Shown here: positions 15,701 to 24,046 of the stretch, piece by piece
Layout of the letters: each line of letters begins with the position of its first letter
How positions within the stretch are numbered: position 1 is the stretch's first letter
Source: an uncultured Myxococcales bacterium
GTDB taxonomy: Bacteria > Myxococcota > Myxococcia > Myxococcales > Myxococcaceae
Length of the DNA stretch: 64,000 nt
Reading direction: 5' to 3'
Assembly: GCA_937980205.1 (NCBI GenBank)
Contig: CALJKW010000022.1
Span: 310,001-374,000, forward strand
Made by a program: the position numbers and the translations under genes
Notes under the pieces: generated by a model
Seen by the model: only the letters and a program-made list of their open reading frames with translations
What the model was told of the DNA's origin: nothing
The model's database searches: none

Positions 15701-15717
15701 GGCGGCGCCGGCGCTAC

Positions 15718-15737
15718 TTCGCCCCGCGGGGCGATGC
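15718..15737. terminator. Possible terminator hairpin after 15056 gene
   Basis: A perfect CGCCCC/GGGGCG stem lies shortly after the stop codon at 15700. There is no T-run, so the call is weak. Confidence 0.3.
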
Positions 15738-15780
15738 CCGAGGGGCGCCACCGAAGCGCAACGGTGTATAGGGCGCGGGC

Positions 15781-16161
15781 ATGCGCCACGTGCTGACGAT
15801 TCTCGCGGTGTCCGAGCTGCGCCGCGCCGCCGAGTTCTATTCTCGTGCGCTGGGCTGGAAGCAGACCGTCTCGGTGCCCGTCTACGTCGAGCTCGAGGGC
15901 CCGGGCGGCATGCGGCTGGGCGTCTACGAGCGCAGCGGGTTCGGGAGGAACACCGGGCGCGTGCCGTTCCGCGTGCCTCCAGGCGAGCTGGCGCCGGTGG
16001 AGCTCTACTTTCATGTCGACGACCTCGACGCGGCGATCGCCCGGCTGCGCGAGGCGGGGGCCACCGAGCTCAGCGCGAAGGCGGCGCGCGAGTGGGGAGA
16101 CGAGGCGGCGTACTTCGCCGACCCCGAGGGGAACGTCGTGGTGCTGGCTCGGCCGCTGTAG
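15781..16161 (+). CDS. VOC family (glyoxalase/bleomycin-resistance) protein
   Basis: 126 residues, one full VOC unit. It opens with the typical L-x-V-x-E-L-x-x-A-x-x-FY pattern (residues 7-19) and ends with YFADPEGNVVVLARP, where the Glu is the usual metal ligand. A FHVDDLD segment begins the second half. Such proteins bind a metal and act on small carbonyls or toxins; no substrate can be named. It is convergent with nosY, 20 bases away. Confidence 0.8.
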   Translation: MRHVLTILAVSELRRAAEFYSRALGWKQTVSVPVYVELEGPGGMRLGVYERSGFGRNTGRVPFRVPPGELAPVELYFHVDDLDAAIARLREAGATELSAKAAREWGDEAAYFADPEGNVVVLARPL

Positions 16162-16181
16162 TCGCCGGGCTCCCAACTGCC

Positions 16182-17015
16182 TCAGGCGACGAGGTCGGCG
16201 GCTTCCACCCTTCGCGCTGCTCTCCAGCTCCCGAACGCGCCGAGCGCGAGCGGCCAGCCGATGGCGACGGCGAGCGCCATGCCCGCGCCGAGCTTGTTCG
16301 CCAGCCAGAACCCGACCGGCCCCAGCGCCGAGAGCTCGGGGTCGACGCTGGTGAGCAGCCCCACGCGCGCGGCCTCGCTCGGGTTCAGCACCGAGGCGAA
16401 GAAGACGACGTGCGGCGGCAGCGGGGTGCGCAGCAGCACGGCGATGAGGAACACGTCGTGCACCGCCGCCGTGACCACCCACGCGATCAGCGCGAGCACG
16501 ATCGCCCGCTCGAGCGTCCTGGCGCGGGCCGAGATCCACAGCCCGATGCCGAGGAACGCGAAGATGAGCGCGGTGGTGATGCCGAGGCTGCGCGCCGCCA
16601 CCATCGCGAGGCCCGGGTCGTCTTCGATGAACGCGGCCGCCACCGTGCAGCCGAGCAGGATGAGCACGAGCGGCCCGATGAGCACGACCGCGCGCGAGAG
16701 CAACAGCCCCCAGAACCAGGTCGACCGCCGCACCGGCTGCGTCAGCATCAGCTCGCAGAAGCCGCTGGTCCGCGCGCGCACGATCGCCGAGTGCGTACCG
16801 ACGAGCACCACGAGCGGGAACACCACGATGACCGCGTTCGAGAGGTTGAGCAGCACGCGCGACAGGCCGGTGAAGCCGAGCACCGACGACTCGCGCAGGC
16901 CCAGCCACACGAAGGTGGCGAGCAGCCCGAGGTACAGCACCGACGCGAACACCAGCCACTTCGAGCGCAGCGCGTCCATCAGCTCGAGCCGCGCGAAGGC
17001 GAGCACGGCCTTCAT
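16182..17015 (-). CDS. nosY: Nitrous oxide reductase ABC permease NosY
   Basis: 277 residues with about six membrane spans, the usual NosY length. The family segment RTSGFCELMLTQPVRRSTWFWG (shown in part, near residue 80-100) and a late LNPSEAARVG stretch near 213 are typical. With NosF it forms a type of ABC complex that works with NosD to mature the CuZ centre of NosZ. It overlaps nosL by 4 bases and is the last gene of the nos operon. Confidence 0.92.
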   Translation of the reverse strand: MKAVLAFARLELMDALRSKWLVFASVLYLGLLATFVWLGLRESSVLGFTGLSRVLLNLSNAVIVVFPLVVLVGTHSAIVRARTSGFCELMLTQPVRRSTWFWGLLLSRAVVLIGPLVLILLGCTVAAAFIEDDPGLAMVAARSLGITTALIFAFLGIGLWISARARTLERAIVLALIAWVVTAAVHDVFLIAVLLRTPLPPHVVFFASVLNPSEAARVGLLTSVDPELSALGPVGFWLANKLGAGMALAVAIGWPLALGAFGSWRAARRVEAADLVA

Positions 17016-17422
17016 GGCATGCTCCCGTGCATCATCATTCCCGGCCGCTCGGCGCCCTTCGCGCGGACGGCGGCCTTCATCTCGTCGAACGAGACGCCGT
17101 CGGTCGCTCCGACGAAGCCGAAGTCCATCGGCGTGCGCTCGCGCTGGTAGCGCGCCTCTTCCGCCCGCTTCCAGCCGTCGCCGACGCGGACCCACGAGGC
17201 CTTCGGCGTCACCTTCTCCTGGTCGACGTAGAGCACCATGCAGCCGACGTCGTCGAAGAACTTCCGCGCGCCGCTCTCGAGCTGAAGCTGCGCCGACGGG
17301 GCCTTCTCGGACACCAGCATCATGCAGTGCGCGCACGGCTCTTTGCCCCAGACCGGCTCGGCCGGCTCGAGGCCCTTCGCACACGCCGCCAACATCAACA
17401 CCACCAACGCGGTCTTCTTCAT
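17012..17422 (-). CDS. nosL: Copper chaperone lipoprotein NosL
   Basis: 136 residues. A signal with lipobox LAAC (Cys14) anchors it to a membrane. The NosL copper motif is visible as EPCAHCMMLV (about 28-37), followed by FFDDVGCMVLY and a Met/His-rich end (MMMHGSM). NosL delivers Cu(I) to apo-NosZ in the periplasm. It overlaps nosF and nosY by 4 bases each. Confidence 0.92.
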   Translation of the reverse strand: MKKTALVVLMLAACAKGLEPAEPVWGKEPCAHCMMLVSEKAPSAQLQLESGARKFFDDVGCMVLYVDQEKVTPKASWVRVGDGWKRAEEARYQRERTPMDFGFVGATDGVSFDEMKAAVRAKGAERPGMMMHGSMP

Positions 17423-18090
17423 CGCACGCTCCTCAGCTGCAGCTCTTCGGTTTCCCAGACGTTCACGTCGCGCGCGACGCGGCCGTCTTTCATCTCGATC
17501 ACCCGGTCTACGTGCTTGCGCACCTCGTCGACGCGGTGCGAGCACACGACCAGGATCGAGTCCGCCGGGCGCTTCGCCACCATCGAGAAGAACGCCTCGC
17601 GCGCGTGAGCGTCGAGGTTCGCGGTCGGCTCGTCGCAGACCAGCACCTGCGTCTGTGCCGCCAGCGCCAGCGCCGCGAGCACCTTCTGCTTCATGCCGCC
17701 GCTCAGGTCGCGCGCGCGGGTGCGGCCGACGGCCTCGAGATCGAGCCCCAGCCGGGCGGCCCGCTCGGCGACGTCGGCCACCGGCCGCCCGCGCAGCGCG
17801 CAGGCGGTTCGCACCAGCTCGCGCACCGGCGCATCGAGCGGAGGCGCCACCTGCGGCATGTACGCCAGGTGCCGGAGCGCCACTTCGGGCTCGCGGGCGA
17901 CGTCGGCGCCGTACAGCTCGACGCGCCCCTCGACGCGCAACAGACCGCACAGCGCGCGCAGCAGCGTCGTCTTGCCGGAGCCGTTCGTGCCGATGAGCGC
18001 GACGCGCTCGCCGGCGGTGATGTCGAGCGTCACGCCGTCGAGCGCGGTGATGCGGCCGAAGCGTTTCGTGACGTGCTTGAAGGAGATCAT
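17419..18090 (-). CDS. nosF: Nitrous oxide reductase ABC ATPase NosF
   Basis: 223 residues from ATG 18090, with AAGGAG just upstream. Walker A GTNGSGKT at 34-41, signature LSGGMKQK (about 129), and Walker B VLVCDEPTANLD (about 150). It powers the NosDFY complex that passes material for CuZ assembly to NosZ. Overlaps nosD upstream and nosL downstream, so the genes are translationally coupled. Confidence 0.95.
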   Translation of the reverse strand: MISFKHVTKRFGRITALDGVTLDITAGERVALIGTNGSGKTTLLRALCGLLRVEGRVELYGADVAREPEVALRHLAYMPQVAPPLDAPVRELVRTACALRGRPVADVAERAARLGLDLEAVGRTRARDLSGGMKQKVLAALALAAQTQVLVCDEPTANLDAHAREAFFSMVAKRPADSILVVCSHRVDEVRKHVDRVIEMKDGRVARDVNVWETEELQLRSVR

Positions 18091-19322
18091 TTGGGTACCT
18101 CGCGGTTCGGCCGCACTTTCGGTTTGTCGTCTTCGAGCAGCAGCCGCGTGCCGAAGAAGGGGAGCGCCTTCGCGATCGCGTCGTAGAGGCCCAGCGCCGC
18201 GGTGCCGCGGAACCACTTGAGGCTCGGGTGCGCGTCGTTCAGGTCGGACGACGGCTGCTGGACCTGGAACGCGACGTCGCCGACTCCGTCACGGTCGAGG
18301 TCGTAGCCGGCATAGGAGCTCCAGTGGTTGCCGGTGAAGCGGACGCCGCGGGCGTCTCCGTTGCCGTCGACCTCGGCGAGGCCGTCGTTCTCGACGAAGT
18401 CGTTGCCGCGGAAGACGGCGCCGCGCTCGGACGAGTGGGTGCGCAGCGCCACGGTGTTCAGCGCGAACAGGTTGTCTTCGAAGACGACCTCCTGCCTGGG
18501 GTCGCGCGGCGTCTGGTCGAGATACGTGCCGGCGGTGTTCGCGACGAGCTGGTTGCGGCGCAGCGTCACCGCGTCGGACTCCTTGAAGCCGATGCCCATG
18601 CCGGCCGGGCCGTGTGCGCCGGCGAGCACGTTGTCCTCGGCCAGCACGCGCGCGCTGTACATCACGAAGATGCCGACCACGTTCCGCTCGAGGCGGCTGC
18701 GCCGCACGGTGCTGTCGTGCGCGTACATGAAGTGCGTGCCGTAGCGGCCGCCGGTGATGACGTTGTCCTCCAACGTCACGTGGCGCGAGTACCAGACGAC
18801 GACGTCGCGCACCGACTCGACCCGGTTGCGGCGCACGACCGAGCCGTGCGCCTCCCACAGCTTGATGCCGTCGCCGCGCTGGTTGTCCTCGAGCTCGGGG
18901 CGGCCGGTGACGTACGAGTCCTCGAGCGTGCAGTCGGGGCACTTCTCGAGCGCGATGCCGTAGAGGCTGTCGCGCACCGAGACGCGGCGCACGACGACGC
19001 CCTTGCCGCTGACCTTCAGCGCGCCGTCCTCGAACGAGACGCGCGCGCCCGAGCCTTCGAACGCCACGTCTTCGACGAGCGAGGCGTCACCTTCGATCTT
19101 CAGCACCGTGCCCGCGCCGGTGCCCTTGAGCTTCGCGCCTTCGCAGCCGTGCAGACGCACGGTGCGCTTGGCGGAGAACTCTCCGGTGACGGTGCCCGCC
19201 ACCCAGAGGTCGGCGGGGCCATCGGCGGCGAGGAGTCGGGCAAGCCGCTCCCCATCTCGGGCGACCTCTGCCCCCTGTGGGCAGGAGATCGCGCCGAGCA
19301 GCGCGAGCACGGTGAAGGTCAT
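18087..19322 (-). CDS. nosD: Periplasmic copper-maturation protein NosD
   Basis: 411 residues from ATG 19322. A short signal peptide (MTFTVLALLGAIS) is followed by a right-handed beta-helix of many short parallel-strand repeats with N-ladders (e.g. VRRNRVE, LEDNVITG, FRGNDF), as in NosD and other CASH-domain proteins. NosD docks on NosFY and shuttles cofactor parts between NosL and NosZ. It starts 2 bases after the cytochrome gene. Confidence 0.93.
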   Translation of the reverse strand: MTFTVLALLGAISCPQGAEVARDGERLARLLAADGPADLWVAGTVTGEFSAKRTVRLHGCEGAKLKGTGAGTVLKIEGDASLVEDVAFEGSGARVSFEDGALKVSGKGVVVRRVSVRDSLYGIALEKCPDCTLEDSYVTGRPELEDNQRGDGIKLWEAHGSVVRRNRVESVRDVVVWYSRHVTLEDNVITGGRYGTHFMYAHDSTVRRSRLERNVVGIFVMYSARVLAEDNVLAGAHGPAGMGIGFKESDAVTLRRNQLVANTAGTYLDQTPRDPRQEVVFEDNLFALNTVALRTHSSERGAVFRGNDFVENDGLAEVDGNGDARGVRFTGNHWSSYAGYDLDRDGVGDVAFQVQQPSSDLNDAHPSLKWFRGTAALGLYDAIAKALPFFGTRLLLEDDKPKVRPNREVPK

Positions 19323-19324
19323 CG

Positions 19325-19846
19325 CTACTTCTCTTCGCTCTTGAGGAAGGCGAGCAAGAGCGGCAGCTCTTTCTGCGCGTCGACGTTCTGGTTCGGCATC
19401 TGGACGAGGTGCTCGGCGAGCAGCTTCTTCGCCGTCTCGTCCTGCTTCGTCATCACGTCGGGCTGCATGATCATCTTGATGAGCCACTCCTGGTCGCGGC
19501 GCGCGGTGACGCCCTTCAGGTCGGGGCCGACGAGCTTGCCGCCGCCCACCTTGTGGCAGCCGACGCAGCCCTTCTGCATGAAGATGTCCTTGCCCTGCGC
19601 GACGTGCGCGGCGTCGGTGCTGATGGTGATCTTCGGCACCGCCATCGCCTCGGCCTGGGGCGCGGCCTTCGCGGCCTCGGCCGGCTGCGGCGCTTCGGCG
19701 ACGGCCTGCGCCTGGGGCTTCTTGGCGACCGGAGCGTGACCGAAGTCGATGTCCTCCGGGGCGTCCCACGCGGGGCGCTTGTCGCGTTCGTCGAAGCAGG
19801 CCGTCATGCCCAGCACGGCGGCGAGGGTGAGTACGAGCTTCTTCAC
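19325..19846 (-). CDS. Cytochrome c lipoprotein of the nos operon
   Basis: 173 residues. A signal peptide has a lipobox-like TAC (Cys17), then an Ala/Pro/Glu-rich linker of about 60 residues, then one cytochrome c domain with CVGCH near 94 and a candidate axial Met in VQMPNQN near 150. It lies between nosZ and nosD and overlaps nosZ by 4 bases. In clade II nos clusters such cytochromes are thought to carry electrons to NosZ; that role is inferred here. Confidence 0.9.
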   Translation of the reverse strand: MKKLVLTLAAVLGMTACFDERDKRPAWDAPEDIDFGHAPVAKKPQAQAVAEAPQPAEAAKAAPQAEAMAVPKITISTDAAHVAQGKDIFMQKGCVGCHKVGGGKLVGPDLKGVTARRDQEWLIKMIMQPDVMTKQDETAKKLLAEHLVQMPNQNVDAQKELPLLLAFLKSEEK

Positions 19847-21810
19847 GGCTTACCTCCCGCCTTGGGCTTCACCAGGAAGTAGCCGGCCATCTCCAGGTGC
19901 AGCGCCGAGCAGAACTCGGTGCAGTAGAAGGGGAAGGCCCCCGGCTTGTCGGCGACGAAGGTGATGTTCTCGTGCTTGCCGGGCTCGAGCGAGATGTTCA
20001 CGTTGTACATGTCGACGGTGAAGCCGTGGACCTGGTCTTCGGCCTGCTCCATCGAGGTGAGGTGGATGTTGACCGTGTCGCCCTCGTCGACCTCGATGCG
20101 GTCGGGCGTGAAGTGGCTGCGAATCGCGGTCATGTAGACGTGCACGTTCTTGCCGTCGCGCTCGATGCGCTCCTTGCCGGGAGTGACCGCGAACGGATCT
20201 TTCTCGTCGGTCAGCGGGTCGGTGCCCATCGGGTACACCTTCATCGGCTGCAGCTTGTCGGCCTTGATCATCTGCGCGTAGTGCGGCTCTCCGATGCCGA
20301 TGGGCATGTCGGTGAGCAGCTGCATCTTCTCGCGGTCGATGCCGATGAGCTGGAAGTTCTGGGGGTAGAGCGGGCCGATGTTCGCGAAGCGATCGATCGA
20401 CATCTTGTTCATCGCGACGACGTACTTGCCGTCGGGGCTCACCGTGTCGCCCTCGGCGGAGAGGATGTGGCCGATGTTGTAGTGCACCGGCAGCTTGTCG
20501 GTGACCTTCAGGTCCTTGATGGACCACTTCGCGACCGCGGAGTCGATGAACACCGACGTGTACGCGTTGCCGTCGGCGTCGAAGACCGTGTGCAGGGGAC
20601 CCAGGCCGATCTCGACCTGGCCGCGGATGGAGTCCTTGAACGGGAGGATGCCGATGCCGTAGGGGTCGCGCCCCTCGAACTTCGAGGCGGCGGTGAGCTC
20701 CTTGATCTTCGCGATGCTGTAGACGGTCGCGTGGGTGTCGAGCTTGCCGCCGACGATGATCTCCTCACCGTTCGGCGTGACGTCGGCGCCGTGCGGGCTC
20801 TTCGGCTCGGGGATGAGCACCAGCACGTTCTCGGGGCCTGAGACCTCGAGCGGCAGCACGCGCACGCCCTTGATGGTCTTCGCCTTGCCGGCCTTCACCA
20901 GCTCTTCGGCCTTCTTCCAGTTGATGACGTGGAGGAAGTCGGTGTCGTTCTGCGACGCGCCGGACTCGATCGGCGGGTTGCCCTCGAGCACGCCGCCGGT
21001 CGCCATCTCGGTGTTGAAGCTGTTGATGAACACGTAGCCGTCGGAGGCGCGCTTGCCGCAGTCGGCGAGGTCCTGCGTGTACGGCGGCAGCTCAACGGCC
21101 CACGACTCTTCGGGGATGATGCGGCCCTTCTTCTTGTCGAACTTCCAGAACATCGCGAGGCCGCGGTACTTCTCCTTGTACTGGCTGATCGGCGCGTACT
21201 CGCGGCCGAGCGGCGCCGGGTACTGCGAGGTCTCGATGACGTAGTCGGTGTCGGGCGTCACGAACGCGCCGCCGTGATCCGACGCGACCAGCTTGTTCGG
21301 GACGATCTGCTTCGTGGCGAAGTCCTTCAGGTCGACGACCGCGATGCGCGCGTTCGCCTTGTCGTTCACGAAGAGGTACTTGCCGTCGTACTCACCGCCC
21401 GTCTCGGAGAGGTTCGGGTGGTGCACGTCGGCCCAGGTGAGCGGGCTGCCGGGATATTGCTGGCCGCCGGCGAGCACCTTGTCGCTGTAGCCGCCGTAGC
21501 CGTAGCCCTGCCACGGCTCCGGGGAATAGACGGCGATGACCTTGAGCAGGCGCATCGACGGGACGCCGATCGCGAGCACCTGCCCCGATTGCCCGCCCGA
21601 CGCGAAGATGACGTAGTCGTCCTTCTTGCCGGTGGGCTTGTAGGTGAGAAGTGCCGCCTCCACGTCGGCCTCGGTCAAGCCGCGCTCCTTCATCAGCGCG
21701 CGCATGCCTCCAGACTTCGGTTGCGCGGTCGAGCCCTGACCGCCCTCCTGTTTCCCACACGCCAGCGCGGTCACCGCGACCGCGACGCATACGACGAGGT
21801 TTGATCTCAT
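19843..21810 (-). CDS. nosZ: Nitrous oxide reductase, clade II (Sec-type)
   Basis: 655 residues from ATG 21810. It reduces N2O to N2 in the periplasm. The N-terminus is a short hydrophobic signal without a twin-Arg motif (possible lipid Cys18), the mark of clade II enzymes. The seven-blade CuZ domain carries DVHHPN near 130 and further conserved His. The C-terminal cupredoxin has the CuA ligands H595, C630, E632, C634, H638 and M641 (CTEFC-x3-H-x2-M). It is the first gene of nosZ-cytc-nosD-nosF-nosL-nosY. No FNR-type box was seen in the 168-base gap upstream. Confidence 0.97.
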   Translation of the reverse strand: MRSNLVVCVAVAVTALACGKQEGGQGSTAQPKSGGMRALMKERGLTEADVEAALLTYKPTGKKDDYVIFASGGQSGQVLAIGVPSMRLLKVIAVYSPEPWQGYGYGGYSDKVLAGGQQYPGSPLTWADVHHPNLSETGGEYDGKYLFVNDKANARIAVVDLKDFATKQIVPNKLVASDHGGAFVTPDTDYVIETSQYPAPLGREYAPISQYKEKYRGLAMFWKFDKKKGRIIPEESWAVELPPYTQDLADCGKRASDGYVFINSFNTEMATGGVLEGNPPIESGASQNDTDFLHVINWKKAEELVKAGKAKTIKGVRVLPLEVSGPENVLVLIPEPKSPHGADVTPNGEEIIVGGKLDTHATVYSIAKIKELTAASKFEGRDPYGIGILPFKDSIRGQVEIGLGPLHTVFDADGNAYTSVFIDSAVAKWSIKDLKVTDKLPVHYNIGHILSAEGDTVSPDGKYVVAMNKMSIDRFANIGPLYPQNFQLIGIDREKMQLLTDMPIGIGEPHYAQMIKADKLQPMKVYPMGTDPLTDEKDPFAVTPGKERIERDGKNVHVYMTAIRSHFTPDRIEVDEGDTVNIHLTSMEQAEDQVHGFTVDMYNVNISLEPGKHENITFVADKPGAFPFYCTEFCSALHLEMAGYFLVKPKAGGKP

Positions 21811-21978
21811 GGCGCGGCCCTGGTGCGACAGCCGTGCCATGGCCCTCTCGCCTGATACCCCCTCGCGCCGCCGCAGAATCTGCACGTCGAAAGTGGACAA
21901 ACGCAGGGGATGCAGGCTGCGCATCGGTTACGTGCGTGAGTCCGTGGTGGCGACACGATTGCACTGCGTGGGTCCGCC

Positions 21979-22653
21979 ATGAAGCTCTACGCCGACCGGT
22001 TCTACGACTTTCTCTCGAAGCCTCTCTTCCCCAAGTCGCGGTGGCTGCTCGCGGCCCTGGTGATCCCCCTGGGGTTCGCTTTGACCCAGCCCCTGTGGCG
22101 CATCTCGATGGAGGCCCCGCAGTACCCGAACGGGCTCACCCTCGACATCTACGCGACGCACCTCGAGGGGGGAAACGGCGGCCAGCACCTGCAGGAGATC
22201 AACACCCTCAACCACTACATCGGCATGCAGAAGCTCGATCGCCAGGCGATGAAGGACCTCGACTGGATCCCCTTCGCGCTCGGCGCGCTGCTCATCTTCA
22301 CGCTGCGCTGCGCCGCGATCGGCAACGTCCGCGCGCTGGTCGACCTGGTGGTGATGGCGGCGTACGTGAGCCTCTTCGCGTTCGGCCGCTTCATCTACAT
22401 GTTGTGGAGCTTCGGCCACCAGCTCGCGCCCGACGCCCCGGTGAAGGTGAAGCCGTTCATGCCGGTCGTGCTGGGCAGCAAGAAGATCGCGAACTTCATG
22501 ACGCACAGCTGGCCGCAGACGGGCAGCGTGCTGCTGGGCGTCTTCGTCACCGGCCTCGTCGGCGTGCTGGTGTGGCACCTCATCGCCGGCCGGCGTGCCG
22601 CGGTGCGCGACGCGAAGCAGGCCGCGCCGCACCTCGCCGAGAGCCGCGCGTGA
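21979..22653 (+). CDS. NosB-like membrane protein of clade II nos clusters
   Basis: 224 residues with four predicted spans. A first extracytoplasmic loop contains PLWRISMEAPQYPNGL and NTLNHYIGM, a pattern I associate with membrane proteins found beside Sec-type nosZ. The exact name NosB is an inference. It is divergent from nosZ and starts a four-gene operon in which every stop overlaps the next start by 4 bases. A role in NosZ maturation or metal supply is likely but unproven. Confidence 0.6.
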   Translation: MKLYADRFYDFLSKPLFPKSRWLLAALVIPLGFALTQPLWRISMEAPQYPNGLTLDIYATHLEGGNGGQHLQEINTLNHYIGMQKLDRQAMKDLDWIPFALGALLIFTLRCAAIGNVRALVDLVVMAAYVSLFAFGRFIYMLWSFGHQLAPDAPVKVKPFMPVVLGSKKIANFMTHSWPQTGSVLLGVFVTGLVGVLVWHLIAGRRAAVRDAKQAAPHLAESRA

Positions 22654-23489
22654 AGCAGCTCTGGCCGTTGTTCCTGCTGGCGGCCATCACGCCGTCGGCG
22701 GCGTACGCCTGCGCGGGCTGCGCCTGCGGAAACCCCGTGCTCACCTCGATGGGCACCGAGCAGCCGCTGTCGGGCCGGGTCCGCCTCGCCACCGTCGCGC
22801 GCGCGTGGAGCGACACCGAAGCCTCCGCGCAGGTGCGCGAGCTGAGGTTCGACCTGCTCGCGTCGTGGTCGCCGAGCGAGCGGTGGACCGTCTACGCCGC
22901 GCTGCCGCTGCAGCTGCGCGAGCTCACGCCGGCGACGCTGGCGCGCGAGCGGGCGTTCGGCCTGGGCGACGCCGAGGTGCAGGGCCGCTGGGTGTTCCTG
23001 CTCGACCAGCGCATGCGGCCGCGGTGGGTCGTCGGCATGACCCTGGGTCTGCGCCTTCCGACGGCCCCGGTGATCACCGACGCGAAGGGCGTCGCGCTGT
23101 CTGCCGACGCGCAGCCGGGCACCGGAGGCTTCACCACGCTCATGGGCCTCGGGTACTCGGGGTTCTTTCACGAGCGCGTCTCGGCTCACGCGGCGCTGCA
23201 GCTCGAGGCGCCGATCAACGCGCGCACCTCGTACGGCGGGCGGCTCTATGCGGCCGGCCAGTACCAGCCGCTCACGTGGCTCGGCGTTCGCGCCGGCCTC
23301 GAGACGCGCGCGCAATTTCAGCGCGGCGAGATGCCCGGCGGTGTGACGGTGTACGCGGCGCCGGACCTGCTCGTGCAGCTGCCGCTCGACGTCACGCTGC
23401 TCGCGGGCGCGCGCCTTCCTTTCGCGGAGACGCGCTCGGGCATGAAGCCCGGGCCGATGCTCCTCGCTTCCCTGGTGGTGGACCTGTGA
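22650..23489 (+). CDS. Probable outer-membrane beta-barrel with Cys-rich N-terminus
   Basis: 279 residues from a GTG at 22650 that overlaps the previous stop. A signal peptide ends at AYA (about 20). The mature N-terminus is CAGCACGNP, a possible metal site. The rest alternates short amphipathic strands and turns ending in a hydrophobic VVDL, as in transporter-type outer-membrane barrels. It could serve copper uptake for NosZ (inference from context only). Confidence 0.6.
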   Translation: MKQLWPLFLLAAITPSAAYACAGCACGNPVLTSMGTEQPLSGRVRLATVARAWSDTEASAQVRELRFDLLASWSPSERWTVYAALPLQLRELTPATLARERAFGLGDAEVQGRWVFLLDQRMRPRWVVGMTLGLRLPTAPVITDAKGVALSADAQPGTGGFTTLMGLGYSGFFHERVSAHAALQLEAPINARTSYGGRLYAAGQYQPLTWLGVRAGLETRAQFQRGEMPGGVTVYAAPDLLVQLPLDVTLLAGARLPFAETRSGMKPGPMLLASLVVDL

Positions 23490-24046
23490 GACGCGTGGTG
23501 CTGCTGCTGGTGGTGCTCGGCTGTGGGTCGCGGGAAGAGGGCGTCTCGGTCGAGCTCTCGGTTCACGTGAGCGCGCTCGCGGCTGCGCCGGACGTGGCGG
23601 TGAGCGACGCCAGCGTGCGGGTGACGTCGGTGACGCTCGTGCCGTGCGAGACCACGGTCGACAAGGTGTGGCGGGCGCTGTCGCCGATCTCGACGGCGTG
23701 GGCGCAGCACGACCACTCGCACCACGGCAGCGCGCTGCAGCCGGTCACCGTCTCGCTCACCGGCGAGCCGCACCAGTACCTCGGCATGCTGATGCCGAAC
23801 GCCGGGCGCTATTGCAGCGCGCAGGTCGAGCTGGCGGCGCTGCACGTCGCGGGCACGCGCGGCGGCGTTCCGTTCGAGCTCGGCAGCTCGGCCGAGCGGG
23901 TGGTGAAGTTCCCCGTCGCGGTCGTGCTCGACGAAGAGCACAAGAGCGCGGACCTGATGCTGAAGCTCGGCCCGGCGGACCTGCCGATCGAGCCCGACGC
24001 GGAGCGGCTGTTCGACTCCGTCGCAACTTCGATGAGGGCACCATGA
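23486..24046 (+). CDS. Lipoprotein with His-rich segment
   Basis: 186 residues from a GTG at 23486 (4-base overlap). The signal ends in VVLGC (Cys13), so it is lipid-anchored. A HDHSHHG cluster near 75 suggests metal binding; Cys near 54 and 112 may pair. No family is recognised. It stands between a beta-barrel gene and nnrS in a coupled operon divergent from nosZ. Confidence 0.6.
   Translation: MRRVVLLLVVLGCGSREEGVSVELSVHVSALAAAPDVAVSDASVRVTSVTLVPCETTVDKVWRALSPISTAWAQHDHSHHGSALQPVTVSLTGEPHQYLGMLMPNAGRYCSAQVELAALHVAGTRGGVPFELGSSAERVVKFPVAVVLDEEHKSADLMLKLGPADLPIEPDAERLFDSVATSMRAP

Noticed and set aside
21811..21978. nosZ / NosB-like divergent region searched for an FNR-type box
   Set aside because: No pair of half-sites with four-base spacing was found; a different regulator is likely.
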